Source of the DNA: Ww85 sp963745765
GTDB lineage: Bacteria; Desulfobacterota; Desulfobulbia; Desulfobulbales; Desulfocapsaceae
NCBI GenBank assembly: GCA_963745765.1
Contig: CAVUYQ010000006.1
Coordinates: 1-64,000 of the forward strand
Length of the DNA stretch: 64,000 nucleotides
Reading direction: 5' to 3'
Shown here: positions 51,537 to 60,315 of the stretch, in pieces
Layout of the letters: the number at the start of each line of letters is the position of its first letter
Position numbering within the stretch: the stretch's first letter is position 1
The notes under the pieces: generated by a model
Database searches by the model: none
What the model was told of the DNA's origin: nothing
The model's input: only the letters and a program-made list of their open reading frames with translations
Position numbers and translations under genes: made by a program

Positions 51537-52007
51537 ATGGTATTTAGCAAAGACGACAATGACTGGATGCGCCTGGCTCTTGCTGAAGCCAGTAAATCCT
51601 CTGATATCGGTGAGGTACCGGTTGGAGCCGTGATAACTGACGGTCATATCCTGCTCGCCGCATCTGGCAACACTCCCATAACCGGAAACGATCCAACAGC
51701 GCACGCGGAAATTAATGTCATTCGACAGGCAGCACGAAAACGGGAGAATTACCGATTGACTGGCACCACCATCTATGTCACGCTGGAACCCTGCCTGATG
51801 TGTATGGGAGCAATTATCCACAGCCGGATCAAGCGACTGGTCTTCGGCGCCTACGATCCAAAAACAGGAGCCGCCGAGTCACGTTACCAGATAGGCAGAG
51901 ACGCACGGCTTAACCACTCATTGCGTGTCGAAGGAGGGCTCCTGCAGGAGTGTTGCTCCCTAGTGCTGACGGAATTTTTCAGACAGCGACGTCTTTTGTC
52001 TGGCTGA
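51537..52007 (+). CDS. tadA: tRNA adenosine(34) deaminase
   Basis: TadA deaminates A34 of tRNA-Arg to inosine. The zinc and catalytic residues are in HAEI (PTAHAEINVIRQAA) and PCLMCMGAIIHSRI. GEVPVGAVITDG and FGAYDPKTGAAES are typical. Length is 156 residues. The start at 51537 lacks a strong ribosome site. It is divergent from the sigma-54 regulator. Confidence 0.92.
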   Translation: MVFSKDDNDWMRLALAEASKSSDIGEVPVGAVITDGHILLAASGNTPITGNDPTAHAEINVIRQAARKRENYRLTGTTIYVTLEPCLMCMGAIIHSRIKRLVFGAYDPKTGAAESRYQIGRDARLNHSLRVEGGLLQECCSLVLTEFFRQRRLLSG

Positions 52008-52135
52008 TACAATCGAGGTCTCTTTTTTTCGATACATCCTACTTTTTGATTGATAAATTCGCTGTCACCGTTTAATTAGTTGCACTCGGAAATTCTAAAC
52101 ATAACGCTATAGAGCCTCTATAGAGCATTGTACAT

Positions 52136-52221
52136 GGAGAGGTGACCGAGTGGCTTAAGGTGCACGCCTGGAACGCGTGTGTACGCGAGTACCGTGAGTT
52201 CGAATCTCACCCTCTCCGCCA
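52136..52221 (+). tRNA. tRNA-Ser (GGA)
   Basis: Acceptor GGAGAGG pairs with CCTCTCC, the anticodon loop CTGGAAC carries GGA, a long variable arm (GTACGCGAGTACC region) marks a class II tRNA, and CCA is encoded. Confidence 0.95.
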
Positions 52222-52228
52222 CGACAAA

Positions 52229-52262
52229 AAGGCTCGTAACTTTTTAATCAGTTTCGAGCCTT
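52229..52262 (+). terminator. terminator after tRNA-Ser
   Basis: AAGGCTCG pairs with CGAGCCTT, 8 bases after the tRNA. The trailing T run is short. Confidence 0.55.
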
Positions 52263-52525
52263 CAATTTGTTTGGTCTTTAAAATTTTTGCTGCGACTCCT
52301 TTTTTCTCCTTTCTCCAAATATCGTCTCTGCATTACCCCTTATGGATGAAGGTGTCTGCTGAAAAAGTGGATGAAACACATCAATTTTGCGGTCCTGACT
52401 CTCTTTATCCTGCCATTGTCCATCTGACATTCCAGGCATAATGCTGTCGATACGGTAAATAGTCTCAATTATAGTGCCTGACAGAATCAAGATAAACAGA
52501 CATAATGTCTGTCAGCTCAGGCTCC

Positions 52526-52893
52526 TCATCTCTTGGATACGATGAGCTTTTCCAACCTCCCGATCTGATCATAATGCTGCGGTAAAAATTCAAATGCAAA
52601 CTCATAGCATCCTGTTGAAGAGCAAGAGTCATGGTTTGACATTTCAGTACTGCAACGAGTCATTCTCCCGCCCACATTGTTAAAAACAGATCATCATCAG
52701 AACCAAACAGCTCAATGTTTTCTAACGTGCTGGTTACACAGTCAACCGGCGTGAGACTCACGCACCGAACGCCGCAACGGCTAAGATCAATAACCTTGGA
52801 CATGCCTATCAGGTGATCATTATCAGAAAACACCATTCCGCAACAAACAGCATGTCTTAAAAATGACCTTCGCTCAATATTTCTCATAGCCAT
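52526..52893 (-). CDS. PilZ-domain protein (one frameshift)
   Basis: This is a single-domain PilZ-like protein of about 122 residues; PilZ domains usually bind cyclic di-GMP. The start at 52893 has GGGAGG upstream. The N-terminus has the arginine motif (ERRSFLRHAV) and the strand ending MSKVIDLSRCGVRCVSL, in place of the usual D/NxSxxG. The open frame stops at 52660, but shifting one base near 52665-52673 restores a PilZ-like end (CYEFAFEFLPQHYDQIGRLE, KLIVSKR) with TGA at 52528-52526. The cysteine count is high. Loss of the canonical S in DxSxxG may reduce ligand binding. Confidence 0.65.
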
Positions 52894-53156
52894 GACAACC
52901 TCCCTGCTGGTTAAGACTGAAGCGTCTTAGCAGCTCATGAATCGTTTTGCTTGAACCTGTTGCTTTCGCTTGACTGGCTATCAATGCCACAAGCCTGATC
53001 ATCAATAGAGATTATGAGAAGTTATAGATTACTGACGTTTTCATCAGTTTCATTGCGAGCCTCCCTGTCAACGACACTAAGGCATAGAGGGGAATAGCAA
53101 GTCACAAGTGATCATTGGTGGACTCTTGCTCATCCAGAAACACCACTGTTGGCCCT

Positions 53157-53187
53157 GCAAGACGGGGTAAAACCCAATCCGTCTTGC
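53157..53187. other. stem-loop between the PilZ and cytochrome genes
   Basis: GCAAGACGG pairs with CCGTCTTGC across a 13-base loop. It may be a terminator-like or repeat structure. The remainder of 52894-53231 shows no supported gene. Confidence 0.4.
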
Positions 53188-53231
53188 AAGCCAAACGAAA
53201 GATGTAAACATTTCAATTTCAGACATAATTA

Positions 53232-53387
53232 TTAACCATGAAAATAATTATGAATTTCTGATATAATCGTCTCATAGACATTCGCCATTACAGGATAGTG
53301 TTGAATGGTAAAATATTCCGCATTATCCTGGAGACGCTTAAAATAACCGATCAGTAAATACCCGGCCAATTTTTTTATTCTATTCAT
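53232..53387 (-). CDS. possible small protein of unknown function
   Basis: A frame of 51 residues (MNRIKKLAGYLLIGYFKRLQ at its start, IISEIHNYFHG at its end) lies downstream of the cytochrome gene. It is amphipathic and has no recognised family. The ribosome site is weak, and the frame could begin further upstream at 53429. Confidence 0.25.
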   Translation of the reverse strand: MNRIKKLAGYLLIGYFKRLQDNAEYFTIQHYPVMANVYETIISEIHNYFHG

Positions 53388-53501
53388 TCTGGACTTTTGA
53401 TTAACTTGAGAAAAGGAGCCCGAGGGCAATAAGAAAGCTAGAGCGACTTTTTCGCCTAACTAACTTATTGCCCCGGCAAGACAGCTTGAATGACCGACCA
53501 A

Positions 53502-55319
53502 TCAACCTTTAGGGCCATTGTGGCAATCATAACAGCCAATGGATTGACCTGCAGTAAAGCTTTTTGTTCGCCCACCTACGGAAAATGATCTGTCGGCAAA
53601 GACGGCAGAGAGTTGAGAGCCACGGAAATCTGTACCGTGGCACGACGCGCAGCTTGCAGTGCCGCCTGACTTGGCGGCATCACGATGCGCACTTAGCCAA
53701 TATTGACCAATTGTATGCAAGCCGTGAGGACCTCCGCTGGTCGTTCGCGGAGTGCTGGAGTGACAGGCAAGACAATCGGAAATAGTTCCGGCGTAACCCT
53801 GAATTTCTTCGGCAAGAATATTGTCCTCAGCATCGACTGATGGATAGATGGCATGCGTGGCGCCATGGCAACTCTCGCATTGCAGCCCACTATGGCCGGT
53901 ACTGTATCGATACAATTCCTTTCCCGAAAGTGGTGTATTCAAATTGGTTGCAAAGCGCCTGTCAGTCACCGGACGAAGGTTTCCGGGTGAGACAAATGCG
54001 GAAGAATAACGATTTCCATCCTGGTGACATTGCTGACAGGTGGGCTCATCCAACCATCCCTGTCGGTTCTTCGCCCCGACATCAGCAATACCGCCATGAC
54101 AATCCTGACAATTAATATTGCCGCTCCCACCCATCGCACCCCTCAGACATGCTGTCTGTTCGCCCGGGTGGCAGGAATAGCAGGCAGTACGATTAGTAGC
54201 CGCATTTAATGTCTGATTGGTTGCCGGATCAAGGACCTGGGCGTGTCGGGAGTGGATAGCTGTGGTCAGTGGGGTAATCCCGTCACGTCCGGTGCCGGGT
54301 AGAGCGTTACTCAAGTGACACCCCGAACAAAGGACCGGGACTCCACCCTTTGCCTCTGCCAGTAAGGTGGTGGCGTGTGTCTCATCATGAAGACGAAGTA
54401 TATTCAATTTGTAATCCTTTTCGGGATCACTGTCGTTGACCCACCCGGCATCAGGTCGGGCTTGTCCGTAATTACTTGCGGAACTGTGACATTTCCGACA
54501 ATCCATTTCATCGCTCACTGGCAGCACAGCCGTTGCCCTTGCCAATAGATCACCATTTGCATCAAGAGCTTTGACATTCACAAGTTGATAGTAGTTCTTC
54601 GAGCCATCGTCATTGTAGGGCAGGATGGGGATACCATCAGCAGCCCACCATTGATTGCTGGAATCAAATGTCATTTCCTGCGGGGATCTGCTTTGCACAA
54701 AAACCCCGGTGAGACCCTGATCCGCCGGAAGGGGTCCGCCGCCATAAAAAAAACCGTACAAGGTCTCAGCGTATTGCCAAAAGTTGGTTTTTTCCACACT
54801 TGTCGTATTCCACGAACCATTCAAGCTCAGCGCCGATTCAAAGGTAAGATGAACACCAGCGGTGACTAATCCGTTATTTTTATTCACCAACTGAACGTGC
54901 AGATTGTTAAATGGCGGCAGAATGGAGAAGATGGAGTAGTCGTTGCCATCAACACAGTGCATACCAAGATCATTCCAGGCAAGCAGGGTGTAATTTCCCG
55001 GAAGGGCCCGTAATGGACTGGGGTTTTCCAGTTCCTTTAGAAGAATCAGTCCATCAGTCAGTGAAATTTTGTTATCCTTATCCCAATCCAACCACAAAGG
55101 AAACGTATTGTAAGACAAAGAACGGCCGCTGTTAAGCTGCATAATTTCGATCAAATCAACAAGGGTCGGAGTTTCCAGGGCTGCCCCTGAATAGGATACT
55201 GCTGGCAATACTCTTTCAGGCAAAGAGGCTCCCAGGGCGTTCAACGCGAAAGGTGCGACACCAGAAAGACAAGAAAATATAAAAAGTGGGACAATAATAT
55301 GTTTCAGTAAATAACGCAT
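53502..55319 (-). CDS. exported multihaem c-type cytochrome (nine haem motifs)
   Basis: 605 residues with an N-terminal signal peptide (HIIVPLFIFSCLSGVAPFAL). Nine CXXCH haem-attachment sites are visible: CRKCH, CSGCH, CYSCH, CQDCH, CQQCH, CESCH, CLACH, CASCH and CYDCH, all in the C-terminal half. The N-terminal half has a calcium-loop or dockerin-like repeat (DWDKDNKISLTDGLILL) and a conserved LLAWNDLGMHCVDGNDYSIF segment that marks a deltaproteobacterial cytochrome family. It probably carries electrons in the periplasm or at the cell surface. A strong ribosome site (AAGGAGG) precedes it. No partner oxidoreductase is adjacent. Confidence 0.88.
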   Translation of the reverse strand: MRYLLKHIIVPLFIFSCLSGVAPFALNALGASLPERVLPAVSYSGAALETPTLVDLIEIMQLNSGRSLSYNTFPLWLDWDKDNKISLTDGLILLKELENPSPLRALPGNYTLLAWNDLGMHCVDGNDYSIFSILPPFNNLHVQLVNKNNGLVTAGVHLTFESALSLNGSWNTTSVEKTNFWQYAETLYGFFYGGGPLPADQGLTGVFVQSRSPQEMTFDSSNQWWAADGIPILPYNDDGSKNYYQLVNVKALDANGDLLARATAVLPVSDEMDCRKCHSSASNYGQARPDAGWVNDSDPEKDYKLNILRLHDETHATTLLAEAKGGVPVLCSGCHLSNALPGTGRDGITPLTTAIHSRHAQVLDPATNQTLNAATNRTACYSCHPGEQTACLRGAMGGSGNINCQDCHGGIADVGAKNRQGWLDEPTCQQCHQDGNRYSSAFVSPGNLRPVTDRRFATNLNTPLSGKELYRYSTGHSGLQCESCHGATHAIYPSVDAEDNILAEEIQGYAGTISDCLACHSSTPRTTSGGPHGLHTIGQYWLSAHRDAAKSGGTASCASCHGTDFRGSQLSAVFADRSFSVGGRTKSFTAGQSIGCYDCHNGPKG

Positions 55320-56108
55320 CCGGCCTCCTTAAGGTTCCTGGTTCAGTATTTCACAACCAGAAGCCTGGTAATGCAACAACTATACCACAGCGTAGCGATA
55401 ACAGATAAAACCGGGCTTTCCCTTGATGGCAGCCTATTACAGAGCGGTGAAACGATGCGGAAGGCTTTTCGCCATACCTGCTCATCAATGATCAGGACTC
55501 CGGGAACAACCCCTCGCCGCCCACACTTTTTAGGACTGCAAAACGGCTGTTTCCGCCATATACAGGGGGGCAACGCTGAGATATGTGTTTGCGTGGGTCT
55601 TGAGGCGCCTATAAGAGTTTTTTTGACAAGCTGTTGCCGATAGGAGACAACGATGAGACTTCTGTAACTAGATGAAGCTGGGCATGATCTGCACCCAGGC
55701 AGGGCTGTAGCGGTCTTGAAAACATGATTCTTGTTGCCAATCAGCGACAATCGCATGTCCGTAATCTCGATTTTTCATGAGGCGCCCGGAAAGGACAATC
55801 TTACTTCATCAGGAGCTTCAGACAGGATCAATTCGATAGCAGGCAAAGACCCACCCGCCAGCTGCCATGTGAATCTTATGGTTCAGGATCAGTTTCTAAC
55901 GTCTCATTTTCCATAAAATCCGAATTTCTCCTAAAAGACCTTCCACTTCGAGGGGATTTACGATACATTCAGGCGCAAGCTAAGTTGCTTCCAGATGGTC
56001 AAAAGCACCAGGTAACCACTCAATACATTCATTTATTTTTGCTCCTGTTCCCCGGAATCGGAAAAATCTGTTGAACCAGTTTTCGAATCACTATTATCGC
56101 TTAACAAT
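55320..56108. other. intergenic stretch between the cytochrome and the sigma-54 activator genes
   Basis: About 790 bases of divergent upstream DNA. Open frames on both strands lack ribosome sites and family features. Short protein-like stretches on the minus strand near 55500-55600 could be a decayed gene, but I could not identify it. It must hold the promoters of both flanking genes. Confidence 0.35.
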
Positions 56109-58232
56109 ATGGGTAAAAAGGCACTCTGCTTCATCGGACAAAATGAAACAACCTGTGATTATATTTCACAGGCACTGACCCGTTTTTTTGGTGCTTATAT
56201 CACGATAAGTTCCTGGTGCCTGAATCTTGGCAAACAGCCGGCCAATCTCGACGAATTCGATGTTTTTGTCACGTCAAGCAAGGCAGTCCTGGACCAAGTT
56301 CGCCGCGAACTCCCCGACCAAAAAAGTGTCCTGGTTGCAGCACGCACCATCAATATCGAGAACCTGGACCGCCTTCTGGAACTCAGCTCGGGTACCCGCG
56401 CCATTGTTGTCGGATCTTCCGAGGAAACAACCTTGCTGGCCATCAGTATTATCAAGGAATTCGGTTTCAGCCATCTGAGCCTGGTCCCTTACTATCCTGA
56501 CTGCCCTCACGAGATTCCCGAAGACATCAGGCTGGCCATCACCATGGGCCTCGCCCATCTGGTGCCTCCCCATATCGAGAATCTGGTAGAACTGGGAACA
56601 AGAGGGATAGATTTGTCCACCTTGACCGAGCTGGTGGGATTGTTTCACATGCCGTTGGATGTTCTCAATGAGATTTCAAATTATTATATCATCGCACTGA
56701 TCAACCTCGGGTTACGGCGCCAGAAAATTGCCAACTTGAATGAATCCCTGAAACGGGAAATAGAAGTTGTCATCAATACGATCAGCGAGGCGATTATCGC
56801 CGTTAACAAGGCCAATGAGATTGTGGCCATGAATCCGGAAGCCGAAAAGGTTTTCAAGTTAAACAGGACTGACGCACTGGGAAAAAACGCTGCAGATATC
56901 GTTTCGTCGATAGATTTTTCAACCTGCCTGAAAACCGGGAAAGGCATGTCGGATCAAATAGTGATGATTCACAAAAGCCACTATATCGTCACGGCAAATC
57001 CTATCACCGATGAAAGCAGTACGATTAACGGCGTTGCAGCTACCTTCCGTCCGGTTAAAGAGGTTCAGGAGCTGGCAACCAGGGTGCGGCGGCAATTGAA
57101 AATAAAAGGGCATGTGGCCAGATATACCTTTAATGATATCGTCGGGACATCTGACAAGCTACAATCGACCATATTGCTTGCAAAAAAATTCTCGAAGACT
57201 GATTTGACTATCCTGCTTGAGGGAGAAAGCGGCACTGGCAAGGAATTATTCTCCCAGGCAATCCATAATTACTCGCCAAGAAACAAGGGTCCGTTCGTGG
57301 CACTGAATTTCGCCGCCCTGCCGGAAAACCTTGTGGAAAGTGAGCTCTTCGGCTATGAATCGGGAGCCTTTTCGGGAGCCAGAAAAGAGGGTAAATCAGG
57401 TCTATTCGAGGAAGCTCACCAGGGTACCATCTTTCTGGACGAAATCGGCGACGCATCTCTGGACGTGCAGAAAAAGTTACTGCGGGTCCTTGAAGAAAGG
57501 GAAGTCCGAAGGGTCGGCGGCAGCACAATTACCCCTATCGATGTGAGGGTGATCGCTGCGACCAACATCGACTTAAGGACACTGGTGGAGCAAAAAAAAT
57601 TCCGTCACGATCTTTTTTTCCGGCTCTATACGGTTCCGATCCCCCCACCACCGCTTCGTTCCATAAAGGAGGACATTCCACTATTGGTCAAAAGTTTTGC
57701 CCGGCGAATCTATGCCAGGAACCTCAAGACAGAGTTGGCCCTGGACAATTTTCTTAAACATTATCAATGGCCCGGCAACGTCAGGGAATTACAGAACGTC
57801 GTCAGTTACCTATGTAATGTCGCGGACGAAAACGACATAGCAACGTGCAAACATCTTCCCTCCTACCTGTTGACGGAAATTTCAGCCATAAGGTCATGGC
57901 AGGATGAAGAGCAGCCTGCCGTCAGTAAAAAAGACGAGATGTTGCTTGCTGAACTGACATCGCACAATTCCTTAAAGGATGTAGCCGCCATTCTTTACGA
58001 AATCCAGAAGGTTTCAGCTTTCGGAAAAAGCATTGGCCGCCTCACCTTGATGAAACGGCTGCAGGATAGCGGCAGGAACCTCTCCGAACATACCATCAGA
58101 CATTGGCTGAAAGTGCTCGATTCAAATGGCTATGTGAGGTCGGGGATAACCCGCCAGGGATCTATTATCACCCTGAACGGTGAACATTTTCTGACGCTGG
58201 TACGAAACAACCATACCCATCCGCAACAATAA
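56109..58232 (+). CDS. sigma-54-dependent activator with PAS domain, next to a tricarboxylate transporter
   Basis: 707 residues. The N-terminal 220 residues resemble the phosphate-mimic sensory part of PrpR-type activators, followed by a PAS domain (residues about 222-330; ISEAIIAVNKANEIVAMNPE). The AAA+ activation domain carries Walker A GESGTGKE, GAFTGA as YESGAFSGA, and Walker B GTIFLDEIGD. The C-terminus is not the usual Fis helix; it ends in a winged-helix-like tail (LMKRLQDSGRNLSEHTIRHW, LKVLDSNGYVRSGITRQGSI). It lies upstream of and co-oriented with tctCBA and is its likely activator. I found no clear -24/-12 promoter. Confidence 0.8.
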   Translation: MGKKALCFIGQNETTCDYISQALTRFFGAYITISSWCLNLGKQPANLDEFDVFVTSSKAVLDQVRRELPDQKSVLVAARTINIENLDRLLELSSGTRAIVVGSSEETTLLAISIIKEFGFSHLSLVPYYPDCPHEIPEDIRLAITMGLAHLVPPHIENLVELGTRGIDLSTLTELVGLFHMPLDVLNEISNYYIIALINLGLRRQKIANLNESLKREIEVVINTISEAIIAVNKANEIVAMNPEAEKVFKLNRTDALGKNAADIVSSIDFSTCLKTGKGMSDQIVMIHKSHYIVTANPITDESSTINGVAATFRPVKEVQELATRVRRQLKIKGHVARYTFNDIVGTSDKLQSTILLAKKFSKTDLTILLEGESGTGKELFSQAIHNYSPRNKGPFVALNFAALPENLVESELFGYESGAFSGARKEGKSGLFEEAHQGTIFLDEIGDASLDVQKKLLRVLEEREVRRVGGSTITPIDVRVIAATNIDLRTLVEQKKFRHDLFFRLYTVPIPPPPLRSIKEDIPLLVKSFARRIYARNLKTELALDNFLKHYQWPGNVRELQNVVSYLCNVADENDIATCKHLPSYLLTEISAIRSWQDEEQPAVSKKDEMLLAELTSHNSLKDVAAILYEIQKVSAFGKSIGRLTLMKRLQDSGRNLSEHTIRHWLKVLDSNGYVRSGITRQGSIITLNGEHFLTLVRNNHTHPQQ

Positions 58233-58245
58233 ACGGCAGGTATCC

Positions 58246-58305
58246 GCCTGCACGAAGCAGGCGATTATTAGGTTTTTATTAGGTTAATAGGTTGTTTTTT
58301 AGGTG
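58246..58305. repeat. hairpin and clustered TAGGT repeats after the activator gene
   Basis: A GCCTGC-ACGAA-GCAGGC hairpin (58246-58262) follows the stop codon and probably helps terminate transcription. It runs into a stretch containing four copies of TAGGT within about 38 bases (58269-58303), which could be a regulatory site. Confidence 0.4.
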
Positions 58306-58723
58306 AATATTTCAACAAGTAACGATGAAACCTGCCTTTGCGCGGTAAATTCCTCAATCGTCAAGGCCACCCCGGATCACCGGCACACGTAACAACGATT
58401 CCTGATACTGCCGTCCCGACAGGAGACAATGTGAAGAAAATACCTCAAGACCTGTGGCCGGGGCACTGTTTATCAGCAGCAGACCTCAGGTCAGGTTCAC
58501 CATAAGTCCGTTGTTGCAGAAAAACACCTCTTGGCAAGCCCACTATTTTCCCAGGCCGGCACTATCTTCCCCGAAAAATTCAATCTTAAACGGATATCTT
58601 GCAATAAGATCTTATTATTCCACTGTTTTTTCCATGATATCAGGACAAATCAAAAGAAAAGTCAACCAAAACGACAAATGAGCCCGTATTTTGCAAACAA
58701 GAAGCTGTCGTTCAGATTACGGG

Positions 58724-58761
58724 GATGATTGCTTCGGCGATGATTGCTGGTAAAAATACCA
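58724..58761 (+). promoter_or_regulatory. direct repeat and hairpin upstream of tctC
   Basis: GATGATTGCT occurs at 58724-58733 and again at 58739-58748, 15 bases apart (one and a half helical turns), followed by CTGGTA-AAAA-TACCAG, a small hairpin. The position, 45-70 bases before tctC, suggests an operator, although the binding protein is unknown. Confidence 0.4.
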
Positions 58762-58791
58762 GGATAACGAACCAGAAAAGGAGACAGAACT

Positions 58792-59739
58792 ATGCGTAAA
58801 TCCAGAACCAGTTTGCTTCTCAGTCTATGTGTTGCAGTAACGATGCTTTTTTCTGCGGCGGTCGCTGTCCAGGCGGCCGACTGGCCGACAAAAAAAATAT
58901 CCCTGATCTATCATTCCAAGGCTGGATCAGGCGGGGACCTGTTTTTAAGGGCCTTAAGCAAACCCATGGAAAAGGAATTGGGTCAACCGGTCATCGTCGA
59001 AAACAAACCGGGAGCCGGTGGTATGAATGCCTGGAAACCGGCATCTACCGCTAAAGACGGGCATACCTTCCTCGGCGTGTCATCGACCATCATAACCGCG
59101 CCAATTTTGAACAAGATGTCTATTAGTTATAAGAGCTTTAAACCGGTTGCCATGATGTTTGTCGACCCGATGATCCTGTTCGTCAAGAAGGACGCCCCCT
59201 GGAACACCCTCGAAGAGTTGATTGCTGACGCAAAGGAAAATCCGGGTAAATATAACTTTGCCGGCGGCGTTCCCGGAGAGCTCGGCTTTGTCGCCGGAAT
59301 GCTGCTGATGAAGGAAACGGGAATTAAAGTCAACATCGTACCCTTCGAATCCGGTGCCGACGCCGCAGTCTCGGTTCTCGGAGGACACGTACATGGCGCC
59401 ATTGGCGAGTATGGAGAGGCCGCCGCGCAGATTGAATCCGGTGATTTAAAGGTTCTGATCGGCTTCAATCCTGTCCCCGGAACCACCATTCGCACCGTAC
59501 AGCAGGCTGGCCTGAACATTGAAATTGAAAAATTCAGAGGCATCCTCGCACCCAAGAACACGCCGGACGAGGTGATAGACAAACTGGTTGCAGCCTGTAA
59601 GTATGCGCTGGAAGATCCCGAATTCAAGAAATTCTACAGCAATATGAAACTCGTGCCTGTTCTTAAAACGGGAGCCGCCTTTACCAAAGTAATGAGTGAT
59701 CAGGATGCCCAGATCAGGGGATTCATGGACGCCAAGTAA
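58792..59739 (+). CDS. tctC: tripartite tricarboxylate transporter, periplasmic binding protein
   Basis: TctC-type binding proteins capture the substrate in the periplasm and pass it to TctA/TctB. A signal peptide ends at AVAVQAADWP. Family features: GGDLFLRALSKPMEKELGQP then VIVENKPGAGGMNAWKPAST and the C-terminal FYSNMKLVPVLKTGAAF. The length (315 residues) is normal. The substrate (citrate or another carboxylate) cannot be read from sequence, though a dehydrogenase for such acids is encoded downstream. AAGGAG precedes the start. Confidence 0.88.
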   Translation: MRKSRTSLLLSLCVAVTMLFSAAVAVQAADWPTKKISLIYHSKAGSGGDLFLRALSKPMEKELGQPVIVENKPGAGGMNAWKPASTAKDGHTFLGVSSTIITAPILNKMSISYKSFKPVAMMFVDPMILFVKKDAPWNTLEELIADAKENPGKYNFAGGVPGELGFVAGMLLMKETGIKVNIVPFESGADAAVSVLGGHVHGAIGEYGEAAAQIESGDLKVLIGFNPVPGTTIRTVQQAGLNIEIEKFRGILAPKNTPDEVIDKLVAACKYALEDPEFKKFYSNMKLVPVLKTGAAFTKVMSDQDAQIRGFMDAK

Positions 59740-59818
59740 GACAGCCGCCAATCTGTAGATACAGGCGGGAGCACCACGTCTCCCGCCTGTCTTTCCCTAA
59801 GCCCCAGGTGAGAAATCA

Positions 59819-60307
59819 ATGTTTAAAAGAGACGATTACATTGTCGGGATTGCAGCCATCATCTTAGGAATCGGCATCATTATCCAGGCACAGTTTCTTG
59901 AGGTGAGAACGTCTCTGGACCCGGCCGGTCCGAAAGCTTTGCCGGTAATGATAGCCATAGCCATGATTGTCATCGGTATCATCCATATCATCGGCAGCTA
60001 TTATGTCAACCGGAGCCTTGACCGGGTTGGAGAAACAGACGCCAAAAGCCTCACAGAAAAGTTCCGGGAATACAAGCCGGTTGTTGCCATTATCATCATC
60101 AGCCTGGCCTACGCAGGGCTCTTGAATATTTTCGGCTATCTTATCATGACGCCGTTGTTGATCGGTTCTATTCTGTGGGTCCTTGAAATAAGGAGCATCA
60201 GGAAGATTCTAAAAATCAGCTTGCTCATGACGGCAATCCTCTATCTGGTTTTCAGATATGGACTGCAGGTCAATCTGCCGATCGGTTTCTTTGAATATCT
60301 TTCATAG
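59819..60307 (+). CDS. tctB: tripartite tricarboxylate transporter, small membrane subunit TctB
   Basis: A 162-residue membrane protein with four hydrophobic segments, including the first (VGIAAIILGIGIIIQAQFL) and the last (SLLMTAILYLVFRYGLQVNL). It matches TctB in size and helix arrangement. It lies between tctC and tctA and is 8 bases before the latter. Confidence 0.85.
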   Translation: MFKRDDYIVGIAAIILGIGIIIQAQFLEVRTSLDPAGPKALPVMIAIAMIVIGIIHIIGSYYVNRSLDRVGETDAKSLTEKFREYKPVVAIIIISLAYAGLLNIFGYLIMTPLLIGSILWVLEIRSIRKILKISLLMTAILYLVFRYGLQVNLPIGFFEYLS

Positions 60308-60315
60308 GGGGAAAT

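Noticed and set aside
52894..55760. Cyclic di-GMP riboswitch near the PilZ and cytochrome genes
   Set aside because: No GEMM-type core could be found on either strand; only a simple hairpin at 53157-53187.
58400..58791. Sigma-54 (-24/-12) promoter ahead of tctC
   Set aside because: All TTGC occurrences were checked for GG at the proper spacing; none fits, so I do not claim one.
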